Shown: positions 19,868 through 28,960 of the stretch, piece by piece
Layout of the letters: each line of letters starts with the position of its first letter
Numbering within the stretch: the stretch's first letter is position 1
Assembly (NCBI GenBank): GCA_902728285.1
Contig: CACVBU010000734.1
Coordinates: 186,001-250,000 of the forward strand
Origin: Clytia hemisphaerica
Taxonomy: Eukaryota > Cnidaria > Hydrozoa > Leptothecata > Clytiidae
Direction of reading: 5' to 3'
Length of the DNA: 64,000 nucleotides
Translations under genes and position numbers: made by a program
The notes under the pieces: model-generated
Told to the model about the DNA's origin: nothing
The model's database searches: none
The model's input: the letters and a program-made list of their open reading frames with translations, nothing else

Positions 19868-20920
19868 ATGACGTCCACGAGGAATAGAAATACTCCAAAT
19901 CCGCTTTGCAGTCCTTCATCCTGTGCTGACGACCAAAACGAAGAAAGTTTAACCTGCTCGAAGTGTAATCGACTAGTGCACTACATTTGTACAAGGCTAC
20001 CACCCTACATGATTGCAGTCTGTAAAGACGGGAGAAGAACTGCGAACGCATGCAAATACGTGTGTCAAAATTGTGTGAAAGTAACTAAAGATCTTTTGGT
20101 CCTCTCCCCTCAACCTGGACCTCAACCATCCCTGCGAACGGCCGCCGAGCTTGCAAAATTAAATGAGACGATTAAAGAAAACGAAAAGACAATTAAGAAA
20201 TTGAAGTCTAATGAACAACACCTTCTCGAGATTATTGAATCTCAAAAAAAAGAGCTCACTAATCTAGAGAAGAAATTGTCTAATGACCCGGCGTTTCATA
20301 CTGTCGAATATGTAGAGAGTAAACTGGAAAAGAAACTAGAAACCTTCCGAACGGAAATCTTAACATCATTGAAAGAGGAATGTAAAAAATCGTATGCTGC
20401 AGCCACTTCTGCCAATGTCCAAGTGCCTAATGACAATATCAAGACCGCCGTTAAAGAGGTCCACGAGGAGGAGGCAGCAGAAGAAAGGGATAAGATCAGA
20501 AGATCAAAGAACATCATCATCCATGGTGTTGAGGATCCAACAACAGAGGATGCTACCAAAAAAGATGAAGCATGGGTGAAAACACTCATCGAAAAGCTCC
20601 ACGTCAAAATTAACATCAAGTATATCTCAAGAATTGGCAAATCAGTAGACGGGAAAAAGCGTCCCCTCATTGTTACTCTGAACAGTGAGGAAGAGAAAAT
20701 GAATGTTTTTGGAAATCTCCCAGCGCTAAAAGGAATTGATGCCTATAAGGGGATGAGCATTTGCGAAGATCTAACTCCAGCTCAAAGAAAAAAGTACAAA
20801 GAGGCGGCAGAAGATGCTAAGGCACGAAATCAAACCGAAAAAGATGGAGTCTGGAGAGTGCGGGGTTTTGCAAAAAACGGATTCGGTGTAAAGAAGATAA
20901 ACGCCAAAGATCGGCAATAA
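19868..20920 (+). CDS. LINE ORF1 protein: PHD-like zinc finger, coiled coil, RNA-binding domain
   Basis: 350 codons from ATG 19,868. Residues about 13-67 form a Cys-rich PHD-like finger (Cys-Ser-Lys-Cys and Val-Cys-Gln-Asn-Cys). About 95-150 is a Lys/Glu-rich coiled coil. From about 213 an L1-ORF1-type RRM follows (Asn-Ile-Ile-Ile-His-Gly-Val, Ile-Ser-Arg-Ile-Gly, Arg-Pro-Leu-Ile-Val), then a C-terminal domain ending near Arg-Val-Arg-Gly-Phe. Such proteins coat LINE RNA and act as nucleic-acid chaperones. The last 100 bases overlap the open ORF2 frame, with a slippery heptamer at 20,872. Confidence 0.9.
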   Translation: MTSTRNRNTPNPLCSPSSCADDQNEESLTCSKCNRLVHYICTRLPPYMIAVCKDGRRTANACKYVCQNCVKVTKDLLVLSPQPGPQPSLRTAAELAKLNETIKENEKTIKKLKSNEQHLLEIIESQKKELTNLEKKLSNDPAFHTVEYVESKLEKKLETFRTEILTSLKEECKKSYAAATSANVQVPNDNIKTAVKEVHEEEAAEERDKIRRSKNIIIHGVEDPTTEDATKKDEAWVKTLIEKLHVKINIKYISRIGKSVDGKKRPLIVTLNSEEEKMNVFGNLPALKGIDAYKGMSICEDLTPAQRKKYKEAAEDAKARNQTEKDGVWRVRGFAKNGFGVKKINAKDRQ

Positions 20921-23859
20921 ACCAAACACGAAAAAAAGACGTAACAAAGAAGAAAGACGAACAAACTAACAAACGAAAAAACCTTAACATACTATATACT
21001 AATGCAGACCAACTAACTAAAATAAAGAGAAAAGAACTAAATGAAGTGATTTCAAAAGAACAACCCGATATCATTGCAATTTGTGAAGTAAAACCGAAAC
21101 ATTCGAAAAAAGAACGTCTCATACAAGACTACCACATTGAAGGCTACTCCGAACCCTACGAAACAAATGCCTTAAATAATGTTGGACGTGGAATCATCGT
21201 TTTGACACATAAATCGATCAAAAATGTAGTCGAAGTGACACCCAATAGTGAATTTCAGGAGGTGTGCTTACTGGAAATCAAACTCAAAGGAGCGGATTCT
21301 TTGCTTTTTGGATGTATGTATCGAAGTCCAACCAACACGCCAACATCAGCAAAAAACAATACAGCACTTAATCTTCTTCTGAAGGAAATAGCAATGAATA
21401 AGAAATACAGTCATAAGTGTATCGTCGGTGACTTCAACTATAAAGATATCAATTGGGAAAACTGGTCAACTCCTCACGATGACACGAAGGAAGACGAACA
21501 ATTTCTCGAAGCTTTAAGAGACTCCTTCTTTTACCAACACGTCGATGAACCAACAAGAGCTAGAGGTACCGATACGCCATCAATTATTGACCTGATTCTG
21601 ACAAATGAAGAAAGCCAGGTTAGCAACATAACCTATCTTTCACCACTTCATAAAAGTGATCACAGTGTTCTATCATTTACGTTCGAATGTTACCTTGAAA
21701 CAGAATGCATTATTGAAAACTATAACTACAATAAGGCAGATTTTGAAGCAATGAAAGGACATCTTGAGAACTCTGACTGGGTTACAGGTTTCCATCAAAA
21801 AGCAGAAAATGCAAACGTAAATGATTGCTGGAAGATGTTGCGAGATAAATTATTCGAGCTTAGGAATCGGTACGTTCCTCGTACGAAGGGGAAACATGCC
21901 TACGGAAAAAAGGGAAGTTTTGCAATCGATCAAGATATTCAACAAAGCTTAAAAGAAAAACGTCGCCTTCATCGCAAATGGATAAGATCAATAGGTACAA
22001 CTTCGGAACAGAGAAATAGAGCTATTTACGCTACTGCGAGAAACAAGGTTACAGGAAAGATCAGACGAGAAAGAAGAACACTAGAAGAACGAATTTGTGG
22101 TCAAGCAAAAAGAAGCCCTAAGAAGTTTTGGAAGCATATCCGGAACTCAATGAAGACCAAAACGGGAATTTCCCCTCTTCTCCTTGATCCAAATGATAAA
22201 TCATCACTTCGTTTTACTGATGAGGATAAAGCTGACATCCTACAGGATCAGTTTTGCAGTGTTTTTACGAATGAACCTGCTGGATCACTACCTGAGTTTC
22301 CATCACGAACAGACACAGATGTAGCATTCGATCTAACAATCGACATGATCAAAAAGGAACTGAAAGATTTGAATCCTAATAAATCGCTAGGACCTGATGA
22401 GATTCACCCAGTCATGCTGAAAAAGCTGGCCTTTTACATAGCCGGTCCTTTACATACTATCATGGCCAAGTCCTTCGTAGAAAGTAAACTACCTGATGAT
22501 TGGAAGACTGCACATGTGTCCCCGATCTACAAGAAAGGAAAAAAGAACCTTGCAGAAAATTACAGGCCCGTTAGTTTAACATCAGTTGCGTGTAGAGTAA
22601 TGGAAAGAATCCTAAAGAAACAAATAATGGAACACCTCACGAATGAGAAATTGCTATCAACCAAACAACATGGGTTCATGGGTAAACGATCGACAGTGAC
22701 ACAACTACTTCACTACTTAGACAAATGTGCAGACTCGATATCCAATGATAAGGTTGTTGACGTAATCTATTTCGACTTCGCAAAGGCATTTGACACCGTT
22801 CCACATCGCAGATTACTAAGAAAACTCGAAGCGTATGGTATCAGAGGAAGGGTACTTGGTTGGATGAAAGCATTTTTGTCCGATCGTTACCAATATGTGA
22901 AGGTCAATGGAAAGTTATCTAAGAAATGCCAGGTGCAAAGTGGTGTACCACAAGGAAGTGTCTTAGGTCCACTCCTTTTCGTTATTTACATCAATGATCT
23001 AGCTGAAGTTACCAACTCAGAAATGTTTCTCTTTGCCGATGACACAAAGCTTGTTGAAGAAATAAATAACGCTGAAGATGCAATTAGACTTCAGCACGAT
23101 ATCGAGGCAATGGAAAAGTGGTCTGGTGACTGGTTGTTGAAATTCCATCCTGACAAGTGCCACGTGCTGACACTAGGGAAATTCTGGAACATTCAACATG
23201 CACATCCTTACGAGATCGCTGGCTCTGTCCTAGAACATGTTGATCAAGAGAAGGATCTTGGAGTGATTATTGATAGTGAATTGAATTTCGAAGAACACAT
23301 CTACACCAAGATCAAGAAGGCTAACTCGATCGTTGGATTGATTAATAGAAGCTTCGACTTCCTTTCTCCCGAGATGCTCCGCACACTTTTCATTGCATTT
23401 GTGAGACCTCACCTTGAGTACGCGCAAGCTGTTTGGTCTCCACGACTGATCAAACACTCTGATGCAATTGAAAGTGTCCAACGTAGGGCCACAAGACTTG
23501 TCGGTGGTTATAGAAACCATTCATATGAAGAACGTTTACAAGTCATGAACCTACCCAGCCTCAAGATCCGGCGTAAAATCGGGGACATGGTGGAAGTATA
23601 TAAACATCTTAATGTCTATGATAAATCTTCCCTATGTCAGAAACTCGTTCTTCGAAATCGACCTCAACGTAAGCACAATCTCGAATTAAAGAGGAATTTC
23701 GCTGAAGACGGCATTAGAGGATACCAAACGAATTCACTTTACTATAGAAGCATTGATACTTGGAACAGTTTGGCAACCAATGTTGTAAATGCACCGTCCG
23801 TAGGGAAATTCAAACTAGAATTGACAAACGAATGGGAAGATAAGTTCTATAAATTGTAA
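20821..23859 (+). CDS. LINE ORF2: APE endonuclease and reverse transcriptase
   Basis: The frame is open from 20,821 to TAA 23,857-23,859 with no internal stop. The apurinic-like endonuclease starts about 20,983 (Ile-Leu-Tyr-Thr-Asn-Ala-Asp; Cys-Glu-Val-Lys-Pro-Lys; Gly-Asp-Phe-Asn; Ser-Asp-His). The reverse transcriptase shows Asn-Tyr-Arg-Pro-Val-Ser-Leu, Asp-Phe-Ala-Lys-Ala-Phe-Asp, Gly-Val-Pro-Gln-Gly-Ser-Val-Leu-Gly-Pro and catalytic Phe-Ala-Asp-Asp. The domain set and the presence of a PHD-like ORF1 fit the CR1/Jockey group. The endonuclease begins without an ATG, which supports translation by frameshift or reinitiation from ORF1. Confidence 0.92.
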   Translation, partial: GTKSNRKRWSLESAGFCKKRIRCKEDKRQRSAINQTRKKDVTKKKDEQTNKRKNLNILYTNADQLTKIKRKELNEVISKEQPDIIAICEVKPKHSKKERLIQDYHIEGYSEPYETNALNNVGRGIIVLTHKSIKNVVEVTPNSEFQEVCLLEIKLKGADSLLFGCMYRSPTNTPTSAKNNTALNLLLKEIAMNKKYSHKCIVGDFNYKDINWENWSTPHDDTKEDEQFLEALRDSFFYQHVDEPTRARGTDTPSIIDLILTNEESQVSNITYLSPLHKSDHSVLSFTFECYLETECIIENYNYNKADFEAMKGHLENSDWVTGFHQKAENANVNDCWKMLRDKLFELRNRYVPRTKGKHAYGKKGSFAIDQDIQQSLKEKRRLHRKWIRSIGTTSEQRNRAIYATARNKVTGKIRRERRTLEERICGQAKRSPKKFWKHIRNSMKTKTGISPLLLDPNDKSSLRFTDEDKADILQDQFCSVFTNEPAGSLPEFPSRTDTDVAFDLTIDMIKKELKDLNPNKSLGPDEIHPVMLKKLAFYIAGPLHTIMAKSFVESKLPDDWKTAHVSPIYKKGKKNLAENYRPVSLTSVACRVMERILKKQIMEHLTNEKLLSTKQHGFMGKRSTVTQLLHYLDKCADSISNDKVVDVIYFDFAKAFDTVPHRRLLRKLEAYGIRGRVLGWMKAFLSDRYQYVKVNGKLSKKCQVQSGVPQGSVLGPLLFVIYINDLAEVTNSEMFLFADDTKLVEEINNAEDAIRLQHDIEAMEKWSGDWLLKFHPDKCHVLTLGKFWNIQHAHPYEIAGSVLEHVDQEKDLGVIIDSELNFEEHIYTKIKKANSIVGLINRSFDFLSPEMLRTLFIAFVRPHLEYAQAVWSPRLIKHSDAIESVQRRATRLVGGYRNHSYEERLQVMNLPSLKIRRKIGDMVEVYKHLNVYDKSSLCQKLVLRNRPQRKHNLELKRNFAEDGIRGYQTNSLYYRSIDTWNSLATNVVNAPSVGKFKLELTNEWEDKFYKL
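20872..20878 (+). promoter_or_regulatory. Candidate -1 ribosomal frameshift site between LINE ORF1 and ORF2
   Basis: A AAA AAC sits in ORF1 phase as codons AAA-AAC preceded by an A. That is the exact register for a -1 slip, and the -1 frame is the ORF2 frame, open from 20,821. ORF2 has no early ATG. The second LINE in the window has the same heptamer at the same place and phase (57,660-57,666, minus). I see no strong stem-loop just downstream, so activity is inferred. Confidence 0.5.
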
Positions 23860-24051
23860 AGATGTAAGATTGTTTCATAGAGGTCAATAGACCTGAGAAA
23901 TACACTTCTATAAATTAAAAATTAAATTAAAAAAATTAAATTAAAAATTAAATTATGTTTGATATCAGCGTAGTCTTCTAAATTGTTCTTAGGAATTCAA
24001 GCTTTGAAATGCATTTAACTTAAAACATTCTCACTATTTTTTATTTCCAAG

Positions 24052-24247
24052 GCTCAGAGACGAGGATGGATCGACGGATCCCACAAAATGCTTGATATGC
24101 ACGACAAACGAACGAAACGCTGTCCTGAGTGGGTGTGGATGTGTGGGGATTTGTCATGGATGTGCAAGTATGCTGTTGATGTTGGACAAAAAGTGCCCAA
24201 CTTGTAGAACCCCATTTACATCCATTAAGAAATTGTGTTATCAATAA
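24052..24247 (+). CDS. RING-finger second exon, complete, with Cys in place of the usual His
   Basis: After the acceptor TTTCCAAG, a phase-2 compatible frame encodes about 65 residues: Cys-Leu-Ile-Cys, then Ser-Gly-Cys-Gly-Cys, Cys-His-Gly-Cys, and Lys-Cys-Pro-Thr-Cys-Arg near the end, stopping at TAA 24,245. Spacing matches the C-terminal RING of IAP-type E3 ubiquitin ligases, except that the position normally His (Cys-Gly-His) is Cys. AATAAA overlaps the stop codon. Its first exon is probably the type-2 copy at 19,398 or another upstream copy, with the LINE now in the intron. Role in ubiquitin transfer is inferred from the fold only. Confidence 0.75.
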
Positions 24248-24839
24248 AAAAACAATTTACATACATAAAATTGATTTTATTTTGTCTTTTTCTTTCTTTC
24301 CTTTCAATTACTGTAAATATTTTACAAGATATTTCAAACATCTACATCAGGATTTGAAAATAAAGTTTAATACTTTTTGACATTAAATTCGTTAATTGAT
24401 ACTTAGACTTGACAATTTTTAGACTATCAGATGAATTCTTCCTCAACACATTACATGTTTAAGGAAAAGCAAAAATAAATGAAAACTTTAGTTGTTATCC
24501 TGTTTCTCATTATGATTAAAAATAATTACCTTTATGATTATCTTATAATTTATGAACAAATTGTTATTCTTTACATGCAATGGTACTTATAATGTATCTA
24601 ATTTATAGAATTAAAAAAAAAATAAAAAAATACTTAATTGAAAAATGAAAATGTGTAAATAATTGTTCATGCTATTTTACTTAGAACACCAGGTAAGAAT
24701 TCATAACTCGCAGGCTTTTATGAATGAAAAATGATGTTCTTTTCATGCTGAAAATATTATAAATTACTTGAATTTTGGTTTGAAATCTTATCATATCTTG
24801 TAAGATTCAAGAGTCAGCAACAAATAGCATATCTTCATC
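24248..24839. other. Non-coding spacer between RING-family copies
   Basis: 3' flank of the RING exon, then AT-rich sequence leading into the next type-3 exon copy. No gene is seen. Confidence 0.5.
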
Positions 24840-25160
24840 ATGGATCAACAAATTATCGAACAACAAAATGGCGTTGGAAACGACGACAGCGAGATCCACA
24901 ACAAAAGACTAGAATTTGAACATCGGTAGAGACAGGTTATTCAATTAGTGGGGTTACACATCGTACTGCCCCACTTTATTATTATAACAATACGAGAAAA
25001 AAGTTATCGTCATTTGTTGGATTTTCTAGAAAACCATCAATATAATTTTGATAGGGGTTGCTTATATTTACAGGCTAGTTTTAAAAAACTTAGGTGGCGC
25101 CAAGTTATGGGAATTGAGGAAGATTCTTGCAAGAGATTATACTTGTAAAATATGTCAAGA
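24840..25160 (+). pseudogene. Type-3 first exon, broken copy
   Basis: ATG 24,840 starts a copy of the 18,593 exon. An in-frame TAG lies near 24,927. A deletion of about 17 bp near 25,090 shifts the frame and removes the Leu-Glu-Asn-Tyr-Ile segment. The GTAAGT donor at 25,161 is kept. Confidence 0.75.
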
Positions 25161-25352
25161 GTAAGTTTTTTTTTTTTTTACTCTCCTCAGAAAAAAGGTT
25201 TGTGTATCAATAATAATAAATAAACTTTTCATAGAAATTTGGTATTTATCTTCATTGCGGGTTCGTTTCTTTTTAATAGCGCGAGTATCATTCACAAAGT
25301 TATTTTATTAGCTAATAATTATGTATATATATATATATATCTTTTTATTCAG

Positions 25353-25490
25353 TGTACAATATGATTATAACCCTGGATCCAACAACCAACAATGCGTTAT
25401 CTGCTTGGATCATGAGAGGAACGCGATCCTGAGCGGATGCGGATGTGTGGCGTTTTGTGAATGCTGTGCGTACAGATTATCACATTCTGT
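25353..25490 (+). pseudogene. RING-finger second exon, truncated copy
   Basis: Preceded by a TA-microsatellite and acceptor TTCAG. In phase with the exon at 24,840 it encodes Cys-Val-Ile-Cys, Ser-Gly-Cys-Gly-Cys and Cys-Glu-Cys-Cys, matching the 24,052 RING. It lacks the last Cys-Pro-x-Cys pair and runs into unrelated, acidic sequence. The Cys-for-His change is shared with the complete copy. Confidence 0.7.
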
Positions 25491-25586
25491 AGCGTCACTC
25501 ACTTCCAGCATTGAATTAGAATCACCGTTTTCAGATGATTCGAATGACGACGAGAAAAAAACGACAATTCCCGCAAATATCATCAA

Positions 25587-25903
25587 GAAAAGTTCCAGGA
25601 TTACCGTAACAATCCATATAAAGAACCCAATTTGGATAATAATCAACAGAATCTATTTCAAAGTCGATTAAAACTGATGAAAAAAAGAGTATATTCATAT
25701 TGCCGTACATGGGAAGTTTTTAATGAAACCGAGTTACCAAGTCAGGAGGAGTTTTATAACGATTTAACGGAAACGAATATCAGTAAGAAAGATCATCAAC
25801 ACGCAAAACCTGTTTATGAAACCTTTTTCTTCAACCTCATTTCCATGTCTACTGTTACCGAAATCATCGATTTACAATCAAAACAGATAAGCGTTAAAAT
25901 TTA
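25587..25903 (+). pseudogene. Polinton-type DNA polymerase B, central fragment
   Basis: The frame encodes Arg-Val-Tyr-Ser-Tyr, a Trp-Glu-Val-Phe-Asn-Glu-Thr-Glu-Leu-Pro segment and Ile-Ser-Lys-Lys-Asp-His-Gln-His-Ala. I know this order from the region just before the polymerase palm of Polinton/Maverick protein-primed polymerases. It stops at 25,901-25,903 without the palm motifs. Together with 15,985 and 18,093 it shows that parts of one polymerase gene are dispersed in this module. Confidence 0.65.
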
Positions 25904-25909
25904 AGACGA

Positions 25910-26330
25910 ATTTCACACAAGGTGAAATAGGAAAATCATTTTATCATTTCCTAACTAAAATTTATAAGTCATAGCTTACTAATAAATATATAAAGTTCGC
26001 GATTTTCAACACTAAAGTGATTAACATCGTATGAATCTGAAAAAATTAGAGACTTAATGCTTTGCCTAGTTGACAATTCTGCGTAATGAGAACTGTGGTA
26101 GTGTTTAGGAAAAGATTCTCTTTTATACCCTTTCTTCGAATTTCAATAATTGCAATTATCACACTTTGAACCCTCGAGGGGGTATCGTCTGCAAATTGTT
26201 TGAAATTATACTAATTACCCAGAGTGATAATCACCGTAATTGAGAAGACTTTCATAGCTTTTTCTTTCATCTTTTCCGCAATATGCTGTCGCTGTAGAAT
26301 TTTGTCATAGGGTGATACTTTGATCAGGGA
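25910..26330 (+). repeat. ~420-bp module repeat, copy 2
   Basis: Direct copy of 1,640-2,050. It contains TATAAAAG on the minus strand at about 26,126-26,133, in both copies. It could be a terminal repeat or promoter region of the Polinton-like module. The minus-strand frame at 26,211-26,468 is open, but I cannot assign it. Confidence 0.78.
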
Positions 26331-26499
26331 TATGTTATAGCGGAGCTGGATGAAGGACGAGAATTCCTTAGCGGATTGCTTCTTTGTCTTTTCTATTGTA
26401 AACTGTTGATAATAGAAATCCATCTCTGTCCCCTTGAGTGTCCTGTTTTTATAAGAAAAATGAAGCAAACAAAGTATTCATGCAGTACGTTTGCACATA

Positions 26500-27165
26500 T
26501 TTTCACTGGGCGAAATCTTGTCTTTCCATTTTCGAAAGATGTTGAGAAGATCAACTTTCAACAAATTTCCAAAATTTTCGAAAGATGAAGTTTCAAATTT
26601 GTTGAAAGATATTGGAGGCTCATCTTTCGATGTCTTTCGACTTTTAGGAAGATGAACTTCTCTATTTTTCCAAGATTTGGAAAGACGAACTTACAAGTTT
26701 GTTGAATTTTGTTGAAAATTCATCTTCCAACAACTTTCTATTTTTCGAAAGACAAACTTCTCTGTATTTCAAAAGTTTTGAAATATGAACTTTCAATTTT
26801 TCAAAAAGATGTTGAAAAGTCGTTTATCAACGTCTTTCAACTTTTCGAAAGATGAACTTCTCTGTATTTCAAAAAATTCGAAATATGAACTTTCAATTTT
26901 TCAAAAAGATGTTGAAAAGTCGTTTATCGACGTCTTTCAACTTTTCGAAAGATGAACTTCTTTGTATTTCAAAAGTTTCGAAATTTGAATTTTCAATTTT
27001 TCAAAAAGATGTTGAAAAGTCGTTTATCGACGTCTTTCAACTTTTCGAAAGATGAACTTCTCTGTATTTCAAAAGTTTCGAAATATGAACTTTAAATTTT
27101 TCAAAAAGATGTTGAAAAGTCGTTTAAAGATGTCTTCCAACTTTTCGAAAGGCGAACTTTTACAC
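26500..27165 (+). repeat. 100-bp tandem repeat array
   Basis: Units starting TCTGTATTTCAAAAG occur at 26,761, 26,861, 26,961 and 27,061, exactly 100 bp apart, with more degenerate units on the left. Each unit contains CTTTCAACTTTTCGAAAGATG and AAAGATGTTGAAAAG, which can pair. A related piece lies at 31,070-31,110. Confidence 0.85.
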
Positions 27166-27199
27166 TTTTACGTTTAATATTTAATGTTTAATATTTTTT

Positions 27200-27325
27200 A
27201 GATACACGCTTTTTTATAGGAACAATTTTAAAAGAACACGAGTTTGCTGATTTTAATGGGTTTTAATATTAAGCCATTTCTTAAGGAAGAAAACAGCTTG
27301 GTAAAACCCGTGTGTTTTCATCATG
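27200..27325 (+). mobile_element. ATAAGAAC-family small element, copy
   Basis: Begins ACACGCTTTTTTATAGGAAC and ends CAGCTTGGTAAAACCCGTGTG. 30,915-31,055 carries the same ends in inverted orientation. Both lie next to pieces of the 100-bp repeat. Confidence 0.55.
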
Positions 27326-27826
27326 AGAAATATCTCGCAAGTTATCAATGACGTAAGCAATTAACAAAAGAAAAAAAAGAAAGATCAAAGAGATTTTCTT
27401 TAACTAAGATTTAAGATACCTTCGCCAATCTTGGGAATCTCCATTTTTCGATATTTTATTAGCGCTTTTCGTGACGATTACTTTCATATAAATCTTATCA
27501 CCACCAGGATTGGCGAAGTTTGCGAAGTTGAAGCACACGAAGAATTGACATTTTCAATCATCTGCGGTGGATCTCAAGTTATCTGAAATTGGAATCGTCT
27601 AAAACACGATGTGTAATGAATTGTAATGAACGATGATTGTTGATTTTAAAGTCGTTAAAAGTGCGAAGTGATTATCTTGGGAATAAACGAACTGAAAATC
27701 AATTAAAACAATGTAACAAAAAAGTTACAGAATTATGTCAATTATGAACGACAGGTGAGACTTTTATTTATGGTTTTATTCGCCAATACGATGACATGGT
27801 TTTTGGCTAATTTTACGAAAAGAAAC
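27326..27826. other. Non-coding stretch
   Basis: No gene or clear repeat can be supported. Confidence 0.45.
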
Positions 27827-28300
27827 ACACCCCTGTCTCACATGTCCCTCATATCTGTTTTTATGAATACGGGCGAAGAGTGGGGAAACGGTACATCATA
27901 TTATCTCAGTGACGCTTATTACCACCGGGACAAGGGGTGAAACTTTCCACCTCTTAGCGAGTTTAGTTCGATTTTCCTTTGAGTTCAAGCTGCAAAAATA
28001 TCTTGTTTCGATGTTTTTCCATTCGATGTAATTTTTACTTAAAAAGGACGTGAGAATTTCGGTACGGTTTTCCTTTTAACTACCTTAAATTTCCATTTGA
28101 TGAGATAGGGATATGAAGGCCAAGTAGAAATAAAGAGCATTGAGAAATGGGAACTTTCATCGGGTAAAATTTTGACAGGCTCGGAGATGCTTCGGTCGAG
28201 GTCTTGAAAAGGCTGAAAGATGCTTATAACGATACTAACGGTGTATTTTACCTTTTTCATAGTCCACCTGGATTTCAAAACTTCACCGAGACAGGGGTGT
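27827..28300. mobile_element. 474-bp inverted-repeat element (ACACCCCTGTCTC ends)
   Basis: ACACCCCTGTCTC at 27,827 and its exact reverse complement GAGACAGGGGTGT at 28,288-28,300 bound the segment. No target duplication is evident. The same end motif starts the repeat at 6,866, so this is a family of non-autonomous elements. Confidence 0.5.
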
Positions 28301-28779
28301 ATAAATCTTACATTTTACTATAAGGAGACGTGGGTGTATAAATGTTAATTTTTATTCCCAGTTTTACAGATGTTTTTTTCTGTCTATAAACTTTCGCGAA
28401 TGGCCCTTTTAAAAGAATTTTCAAAAAATTCTGTGGCAAAGGTATTTGTCCGCGCGGTCATACTTTCGATTTTTGGATGCGGAACATACGAAATTTAGAA
28501 TACGGGCATTGTGAGATAACGATGTTTCAGAACCCTGATCTTGCCACTCCATGCTCATTACTAGGTCTCCAGTGGTCTAGATTGGATGAATCACAACAAT
28601 TCTTCTCTCGTGCTATTTTCTTTTTTTTCTTTTTCATTTCAGTCATTTTCATTTTTTATGGGAACACAATTGCAATATCATTTATCCAGATGACACGTGT
28701 ATTTTCCACATTTCCACTGGCGTAATATCATAATGATACACATTCATTGGCGAAGGCAAGAATCTGGAAACCTTCCGGA
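28301..28779. other. Non-coding stretch
   Basis: Nothing supportable. T-rich tracts near 28,615-28,660 account for the open frames. Confidence 0.4.
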
Positions 28780-28960
28780 GAATACCTGTGTCAGAGATCC
28801 GGTGGAGCCCTGCAAAACCATCCCCATTGTAAACTTCGAGCTGGAATATAAATTTTCTATCCCAATCGGGACAATACGATTAGATAGAAATTTTCATCCA
28901 CACTGAATAAGCAAAAAGCTCCACCGGGGCGGCATTGAGACAATGGAACGTGTGGTGAGA
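28780..28960 (-). repeat. Copy of the CTCACAGCCCCGG repeat, inverted
   Basis: The reverse strand reads GCCCCGGTGGAGCTTTTT... and CAATGGGGATGGTTTTGC, matching 6,866-6,960 and 2,183-2,290 in part. Confidence 0.5.

Larger units (their letters stand above)
19800..23954 (+). mobile_element. CR1-like non-LTR retrotransposon (LINE), near full length
   Basis: Two overlapping ORFs, a short 3' UTR and an AT-rich microsatellite tail built from ATTAAATTAAAA-type units (about 23,909-23,954) define a LINE. The 5' boundary is uncertain (between 19,681 and 19,866). It lies inside an intron of the RING-family module, in the same orientation. Both ORFs are uninterrupted, so the copy may be young. Confidence 0.9.

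Noticed and set aside
26852-27055. 67-codon ORF with internal repeats
   Set aside because: Produced by the 100-bp tandem array; no start context or homology.
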